Assembly (NCBI GenBank): GCA_003116975.1
Contig: BGKB01000017.1
Coordinates: 806,001 to 870,000, forward strand
Reading direction: 5' to 3'
Length of the DNA: 64,000 bases
From: Aurantiochytrium sp. KH105
Lineage: Eukaryota; Sar; Bigyra; Thraustochytrida; Thraustochytriidae
Shown here: piece by piece, positions 58,770 through 64,000 of the stretch
Numbering within the stretch: position 1 is the first letter of the stretch
Layout of the letters: each line of letters starts with the position of its first letter
Program-made: the position numbers and the translations under genes
The notes under the pieces: model-generated
What the model saw: only the letters and a program-made list of their open reading frames with translations
The model's database searches: none
What the model was told of the DNA's origin: nothing

Positions 58770-61700
58770 ATGATCGAGAGGTCGGATGCGGCCGTGCAGG
58801 ATGCGGGCGCACAGGCAAAAGGCGAGACGCCGGCCGCTGGGGAAGAGGGCCGAGAGCACTCGAAAGACTCTTCCGCACATACGAAAGAGGAGCAAACGGA
58901 CCACATGCGCGAGAGCATGGCGTCCATGGGCCACTGGTCGCAGCCGTCCTTGGCGATGCACGAGTCGCGGCCAAGGCGTCAAGGCTACTTTAATCGTCTT
59001 TGTGCATGGTGCATTAACGGCAACGCCCCAGAACCAGAAGCCCTCGAGCTGGACCTGCCCGTCTCTCTTGCAGACAAGAATGCTCGTCCCTGCAACAGCA
59101 TTCAGACCGCGCGGTATACGCTGCTCAATTTTTTCTTCAAATGCGGCGCCGAGCAGTTTCGCAACCTCAGCAACGTTTACTTTCTTGCCATTGTCGTACT
59201 CGCTCTCCTCGGTACAAATACAGACCTCTTCAAAAGTCCCTATTCAGCAGGCGGCACGCTCCTCGGCCTCGTGCTGGTGATCACCTTTACGATGGCCTTT
59301 GAAGGATACTATGACGTAAAGAGGCATCGCGAAGACAAGGAAATCAACAATCGATCAACCTTTCGACTGCGGCCGGGGGACGGCCATCTCGAGGAAATTC
59401 CTTGGTCCGAGGTCCGGCCCGGAGACCTGCTCAAAGTGTACGATCGGTCGCAGTTTCCGGCTGACCTCCTCTTTGCAACCTCGCCTGCCGCCGGACACAA
59501 GTGTTACGTGGAGACGGCCAATATTGATGGCGAGACGAATCTGAAAATCAAACATGTGGCCAAGGACCTCGTCGATCGCTGCATGCTGCCAGATCAGGCC
59601 GCTTCGCTGAACGCCCATCTGCGCTATGACATGCCAAACTCTCTGCTTACATTCAGTGGGCAAATTCGTGTCTTCGATGACAAGTACACCATGGAGCGCA
59701 CGCCAGAGGGGTACAAGGACATTCCCTTGGACACCTCCAACTTGTTGCTTCGTGGGTCTGTTTTGCGTAACACGCCTTGGGTTCTTGGCTTCGTGCTCTA
59801 TGCTGGACCCGAAACCAAGGTGGTGCAGAGCAGCAGCAATCCGCCCACCAAGATGAGCCGCTTGCAAAAGCTCATCAACAAAATTATTATTCTCATCCTC
59901 ATGGTCGACCTCGTCATGTGCACGGTCTCCTCCATGGTTGAGATCTTTGGGTACCCGAGCAACACAGAATTCTACTACCTGATGCAGACCACGGACAACG
60001 CGTTTCGCATGCCTCGCTATGTGGCAAACGTTTGCACTTTTATCGTGCTCTACAGCAGTTTGCTTCCAATCTCGCTACTTTTTGCCACAACCTTTAGCAA
60101 CTTTTGGCAGGCCATGTTCATCCATTGGGATTCGGACATGTACCACGAGGAGACCAACACCCCGGCAAAGTGCAATACCATGGAGCTTGTGCAAGAGCTC
60201 GGCCAGGTCTCCTACGTCTTCTCTGACAAAACGGGCACGCTCACACGCAACGAAATGAAACTTGTCGGCTGTGCCGTTGACGGGGAGGCCTACGGCGTTG
60301 GTAGCAGCGAGGCCAACGCCGAAGTCTCGAGTGGATCCAAGATGCGCGAGATCTTTGCCAGCGCCATGACCGCAATGCGGAACCCAGCAGATCCGCGTGC
60401 GGCGAATCTCATGGAGTTTTGGCGCGTTCTCGCCGTCTGTCACACTGTTCTCGTCGACACGACGACGGGTAGCATCCAATACAACGCCGAGGGACCTGAT
60501 GAAGAGGCTCTCGTCGGCGCTGCAGCCGAGGTTGGCATGCGGCTGTTAAGCACCGACAGCGGCGTCTACCGCGTGAGTGTTGAGACCCGCGACGATGTCG
60601 ATCCAGAAGATCCCGACACTGTGGAAACCTACGAGGTTCTGGCCACAAATCACTTTAACTCGACGCGAAAACGCATGTCGGTCATTGTGCGCGACGCCGA
60701 AGGAAACCATGTGCTCTATGTCAAGGGCGCCGACACCATCATGTTTGATATTGCGCGCGAACCACGGTCTGCGCGCGAATCGGAAGATCGAGAGCAGTTG
60801 ACTGCTCATCTCGACGCTTTTGCCAACGACGGACTTCGCACGCTTGTAATGGCGCGCAAGACACTCAGCTCTGCCGAGTTTGCAGCATGGAAAGCACATT
60901 TTGATGAAGCAAACAACGCACTCGGTGAGCAGCGCGCCGAGCTTCTTGACGCAGCTGCCGCGCTTATCGAGCGCGATCTCGAAATCGTGGGCGCTAGCGC
61001 CATCGAAGACCGTTTGCAGGACGGGGTGCCCGAGACCTTGGTCTCACTTCGCGAGGCCGGCGTCAAGACTTGGGTCCTCACCGGGGACAAGGTTGAGACC
61101 GCCATTAACATTGCCTTTTCAGCCAGACTTTTCTCGCCTGAGATGGATCTTATCAAGATCACGTCGACGGACCCGCAAGAAAACCTCCAGACCTTGCAAG
61201 AGCTCGAACGTCTTCTCGTTCCCGAGAATCTCTGTAAAGACTCGGAGCACCGCCGACGCGGTCGCGAAGCCGCGACAGCATCAAAGCGTGAGATCTTTCG
61301 AGGCACATCCATGCACGTCGGTCGTACGATGGTCGAAAAGGCGCGACGTGCCGCGCGTTCAGTCTTTAACACGCACAACGATGATACGAATTCGGACGCT
61401 GGCGCGAGCCCGAAAGGGCCTCGTTTTCGCTTCGGGCGCAACGCTTCTTCGCGTGCGCGCTTCCATTCTGATGATGCCACCACGAACTCGGGCGACAATC
61501 TTGAGATGAGCGTCTCCGAAGAGATTGGCCGCACGCGGTCGCGTTCTTTGCACTCGCCAGCATCTACGTCAACCTCGATGTGGTCCCGCATTGCACATTC
61601 ACGATCAATGCGCGGCGTGAGTCATCGGCTCGGTGCAGGGTCCCACACGAGTGGCGCCGCGGATCAAGACTCGTTTGCTGCGCACAGCTCTCGCTATAGT

Positions 61701-63542
61701 CACACAGATGAGGCCGGGATGAGCAGCCTAGTGGACACATGGGTCCCCACAGAAACAGAAGGAGACAACGATACAGACAGCCAGGGAAGCCGACCATCGC
61801 ACCGGCGCGGCACCTCGGAATGGCGTCGAGCCGCTGACATTCTCCCTCCTGGCGTGGCCGAGGACGACGTTATTGCCACAAATGAGCAAGAGCTCGAGGG
61901 CACAGAGGCCAATCTGGATGGCTTTGAGGCCAAAAATATGGCTCTCGTCATTAGCGGAACGGCGCTGCGTGGTCTTTTGCGTGAAGAGCTCGGCAATGCA
62001 GAGACCGAAGCGGTTCTCCTGTCCCTCGCGAAGCTGTGCTCCGTTGTGGTGGCTTGCCGTGTGAGTCCGAAGCAAAAAGCTCTCGTGGTCCGCATGGTGA
62101 AACAAGGCGTAAAAGTGAACGGATCGAGCCCCGTGACGCTGGCGATTGGCGATGGCGCCAACGACGTCGCCATGATCCAAGAGGCTCGCGTTGGCGTGGG
62201 CATTAGCGGCCATGAAGGCAGGCAGGCCGTCAATAGCTCTGACTTTGCCATTGCTCAATTTCGATTCCTCAAGGATCTCATGTTGGTGCACGGGCGGTGG
62301 AACTATCGCCGGTCGGCATCAATGGTGCTTTTTGTATTTTACTCGAGCGTTCTCTTTGTGCTCACCGCGGCCATCTTCAACTTTTTCAACAAATTCTCTG
62401 GGTCGTCGAGCTTTCCTACTTTTCTCACCACGGTCTTTAGCTATCCAACGCAAGTTCCCATTACCGTGATTGCATGTTTGAACAAGGATATTTCGCGTCG
62501 AACGGCGCTCGAGTACCCTGCCATGTACATTTCGGGCCGCAAAAATCTGCACATGGATCGAGTGAAAGCTCTCGAGTACATTTTCAAGTCGTTTCTGCAC
62601 GCCTTTTTCATATGTGCCATCACCATGGTCTGGGCTGGCCCAGCGGATGTTGACATCCTGACGCTTGGCACGACAACCTACATTGCAACGATTTGGGTCT
62701 GTGTGGCGCGCACGTGCCTCGAGACGTACACGTGGACCTGGCTCACGGTGGCCATTATTCTCTTTGGCTTCTTTAGCATGTTCGTCTTTGAGCCCATTTA
62801 CTATGGACTCGACTCGTCCATCTTTGTCATGTATGCGCCAACTGTGATTTGGGGCTACAGCATGGGTGGGAATTCGGACGGCAAGACCTTTGGCCAACCC
62901 CCGATTTACATGTGGAAGTGCGTCTTTCTCATTGTTGTCGTGTGCATTGGATTCGACATTGTTGTCATGTATGCTCAGCGTGAGTTCTACCCGAGTCTCG
63001 TGGACATTGTCATCGAGATTGACCGCGGCTATGGCGATGGCTTTGACAACAAGAAGTCGCGTCTGCAGCGTGTCAACAAGATCTTCCGCAAGATTGCTCA
63101 GCCTTTGCTCATTCCGCAGGCGGCAATTACGGAGCTCCTGGCCTCGGGAAACATCAAGAACATTGGACGGGCCGCCAATCGTTCTGCTTTCGACTACGAT
63201 CATCCGGAGGACGAGCGCATGCTGCATTTGCTCCGATTCCTCAAGGGAATGACAAGCCATCACAAGCCGCTCGTCAAGGATGGCGAGCACGGCATTTCCA
63301 TGACGGTCGCGGCGCCCTCGATCGTACCCGCCGTCAAGAGCCCAAAGGTCGAAGGCATTGATATCAATCACTCTCCGAGCAGCTCGCACTCTTCCGAGTC
63401 TGTCGATACGGCGCCTCGCGAGGTCGAGCTCAGTGTTGCGCGCGCCTCACGTGCAACCTCATCGGCCACTCTTGATACAGCCACAGACACCGAGTCCGTT
63501 GATGGCGACGACACGGATGTGCGCATCACGTTGGAGCACTAA
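58770..63542 (+). CDS. P4-type ATPase (phospholipid flippase)
   Basis: 1590 residues from the first ATG at 58770; the frame is open further upstream but has no ATG there. P4-ATPases flip phospholipids to the cytosolic leaflet. Visible motifs, in order: the N-terminal block ARPCNSIQTARYTLLNFFFK, actuator motif DGETNLKI, the TM4 motif LLPISL (P4-specific), phosphorylation site FSDKTGTLTRNE (catalytic Asp codon 60225, about residue 486), nucleotide-domain EGPDEEALVGAA and KGADTIMFD, then DRLQDGVPETL, LTGDKVETAINIAF and GDGANDVAMIQEARVGVGIS. The C-terminal membrane segments follow. Unusual is an insert of about 230 residues, rich in Ser, Arg and Thr, between the LTGDK helix region and MALVISGTALRGLL (about 61220-61905); most P4-ATPases have a far shorter linker. 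The tail of about 130 residues is Ser/Thr-rich. Partner Cdc50 is not in the window. Confidence 0.95.
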   Translation: MIERSDAAVQDAGAQAKGETPAAGEEGREHSKDSSAHTKEEQTDHMRESMASMGHWSQPSLAMHESRPRRQGYFNRLCAWCINGNAPEPEALELDLPVSLADKNARPCNSIQTARYTLLNFFFKCGAEQFRNLSNVYFLAIVVLALLGTNTDLFKSPYSAGGTLLGLVLVITFTMAFEGYYDVKRHREDKEINNRSTFRLRPGDGHLEEIPWSEVRPGDLLKVYDRSQFPADLLFATSPAAGHKCYVETANIDGETNLKIKHVAKDLVDRCMLPDQAASLNAHLRYDMPNSLLTFSGQIRVFDDKYTMERTPEGYKDIPLDTSNLLLRGSVLRNTPWVLGFVLYAGPETKVVQSSSNPPTKMSRLQKLINKIIILILMVDLVMCTVSSMVEIFGYPSNTEFYYLMQTTDNAFRMPRYVANVCTFIVLYSSLLPISLLFATTFSNFWQAMFIHWDSDMYHEETNTPAKCNTMELVQELGQVSYVFSDKTGTLTRNEMKLVGCAVDGEAYGVGSSEANAEVSSGSKMREIFASAMTAMRNPADPRAANLMEFWRVLAVCHTVLVDTTTGSIQYNAEGPDEEALVGAAAEVGMRLLSTDSGVYRVSVETRDDVDPEDPDTVETYEVLATNHFNSTRKRMSVIVRDAEGNHVLYVKGADTIMFDIAREPRSARESEDREQLTAHLDAFANDGLRTLVMARKTLSSAEFAAWKAHFDEANNALGEQRAELLDAAAALIERDLEIVGASAIEDRLQDGVPETLVSLREAGVKTWVLTGDKVETAINIAFSARLFSPEMDLIKITSTDPQENLQTLQELERLLVPENLCKDSEHRRRGREAATASKREIFRGTSMHVGRTMVEKARRAARSVFNTHNDDTNSDAGASPKGPRFRFGRNASSRARFHSDDATTNSGDNLEMSVSEEIGRTRSRSLHSPASTSTSMWSRIAHSRSMRGVSHRLGAGSHTSGAADQDSFAAHSSRYSHTDEAGMSSLVDTWVPTETEGDNDTDSQGSRPSHRRGTSEWRRAADILPPGVAEDDVIATNEQELEGTEANLDGFEAKNMALVISGTALRGLLREELGNAETEAVLLSLAKLCSVVVACRVSPKQKALVVRMVKQGVKVNGSSPVTLAIGDGANDVAMIQEARVGVGISGHEGRQAVNSSDFAIAQFRFLKDLMLVHGRWNYRRSASMVLFVFYSSVLFVLTAAIFNFFNKFSGSSSFPTFLTTVFSYPTQVPITVIACLNKDISRRTALEYPAMYISGRKNLHMDRVKALEYIFKSFLHAFFICAITMVWAGPADVDILTLGTTTYIATIWVCVARTCLETYTWTWLTVAIILFGFFSMFVFEPIYYGLDSSIFVMYAPTVIWGYSMGGNSDGKTFGQPPIYMWKCVFLIVVVCIGFDIVVMYAQREFYPSLVDIVIEIDRGYGDGFDNKKSRLQRVNKIFRKIAQPLLIPQAAITELLASGNIKNIGRAANRSAFDYDHPEDERMLHLLRFLKGMTSHHKPLVKDGEHGISMTVAAPSIVPAVKSPKVEGIDINHSPSSSHSSESVDTAPREVELSVARASRATSSATLDTATDTESVDGDDTDVRITLEH

Positions 63543-64000
63543 GGTTCCGTCTTAAACTTTGTGAATGTTTTTGTGTGGAAGTGTAAAGGGGTCGAACGGC
63601 GGAATGAGTGAATGAATAAGTGAACGCGTGAGTGAATGAAGAAGGGACTGAAAGATCTCTCTTGTTTTTTATCGACATCACCATAGCAATTTACATGAAA
63701 ATCTACGATAATTGCATACTTGCTATCTGTTCATGCGAAGTGTGTTCAAGTTCTTGTCTGCTGATACTCGCTATCTGTTCATGCGAAGTGTGTTCAAGTT
63801 CTTGTCTGCTGATTTGGGAAATGCTCACAAGCGAGAAAGGGCGGGGAGAAGAGCAGCCAGTGCACATCGCTACGTCGACATCATTGCTTGCTGCGCTGCC
63901 GCGTGAATCTTCTCTCTCTCAGCACGCCATCCTTGAAGCAAAGCTTCCTCTCTAACCTTGAAGCGACGCATAACTTCATTTGATTCTTGATCTGTGGGCG
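63543..64000. other. 3' flank of the P4-ATPase with a 48-base tandem duplication
   Basis: The first part contains GAATGAGTGAATGAATAAGTG-like imperfect repeats (about 63602-63640), then an AT-rich stretch and the duplication listed separately. No coding region is evident up to the window end. Confidence 0.5.
63716..63811. repeat. 48-base tandem duplication
   Basis: The unit running from ATACTTGCTATCTG to GTCTGCTG starts at 63716 and recurs at 63764 with almost perfect identity (one T/C difference seen, at 63721 versus 63769). It looks like a recent simple duplication in the 3' flank of the ATPase gene. Confidence 0.85.

Noticed and set aside
1-64000. tRNA, rRNA, transposon, retroelement or CRISPR features
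   Set aside because: I looked for tRNA B-box-like sequences with matching stems, long terminal or inverted repeats, transposase or reverse-transcriptase motifs and spaced direct repeats, and saw none that hold up. This was by eye only.

Overview
This window is nuclear DNA of a GC-rich, intron-poor protist. BBS8 (a cilium gene), AP-4 sigma, an Spg1/Tem1 GTPase, a p47-type UBX protein, a PP2A B56 subunit and a P4-ATPase all mark it as eukaryotic. Very long uninterrupted reading frames, strong GAG/AAG codon preference, only one clear spliceosomal intron and a cilium gene together suggest a stramenopile, most likely a labyrinthulomycete (thraustochytrid). That assignment is inference; no rRNA or organelle marker is present.

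Layout. Positions 1-14 kb hold signalling genes: SPG1 GTPase (+), a 2067-residue protein with an N-terminal dual-specificity phosphatase domain (-), a two-exon SEP/UBX p47 gene (+), a PP2A B56 subunit (+) and a small dual-specificity phosphatase (-). Positions 14.8-39.6 kb are dominated by three tandem, same-strand (-) genes of about 6.7-6.8 kb each. Each encodes a secreted/lumenal ectodomain of about 1,600 residues (signal peptide, many N-glycosylation sequons, four recognisable internal repeats) fused to a C-terminal nine-segment membrane region of the PqiA (paraquat-inducible protein A) type. Copies 1 and 3 are near-identical in patches and copy 2 is divergent; copy 3 carries a single-base frameshift. 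Positions 42.8-63.5 kb hold AP-4 sigma (+), a probable Nup88-like nucleoporin (-), a small three-segment membrane protein (+), an ankyrin-repeat protein (-), BBS8/TTC8 (+), a coiled-coil protein (-) and a P4-type lipid flippase (+).

The most interesting system is the PqiA-fusion trio. Bacterial PqiA works with a separate MCE-domain protein (PqiB) that bridges the periplasm for lipid movement. Here a PqiA-like membrane module is covalently joined to a long repeat-built ectodomain containing no recognisable MCE domain, in a tandem array that looks partly homogenised by gene conversion. A lipid-transfer role is an inference from the PqiA homology only.

The intergenic regions share two themes. 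One is a recurrent element close to GCAAGTGCGGTATC, often in clusters, upstream of the B56, small phosphatase, ankyrin and possibly BBS8 genes. The other is a set of pentanucleotide microsatellites that I saw only outside coding sequence. I saw no tRNA, rRNA, CRISPR array, transposon or viral element.
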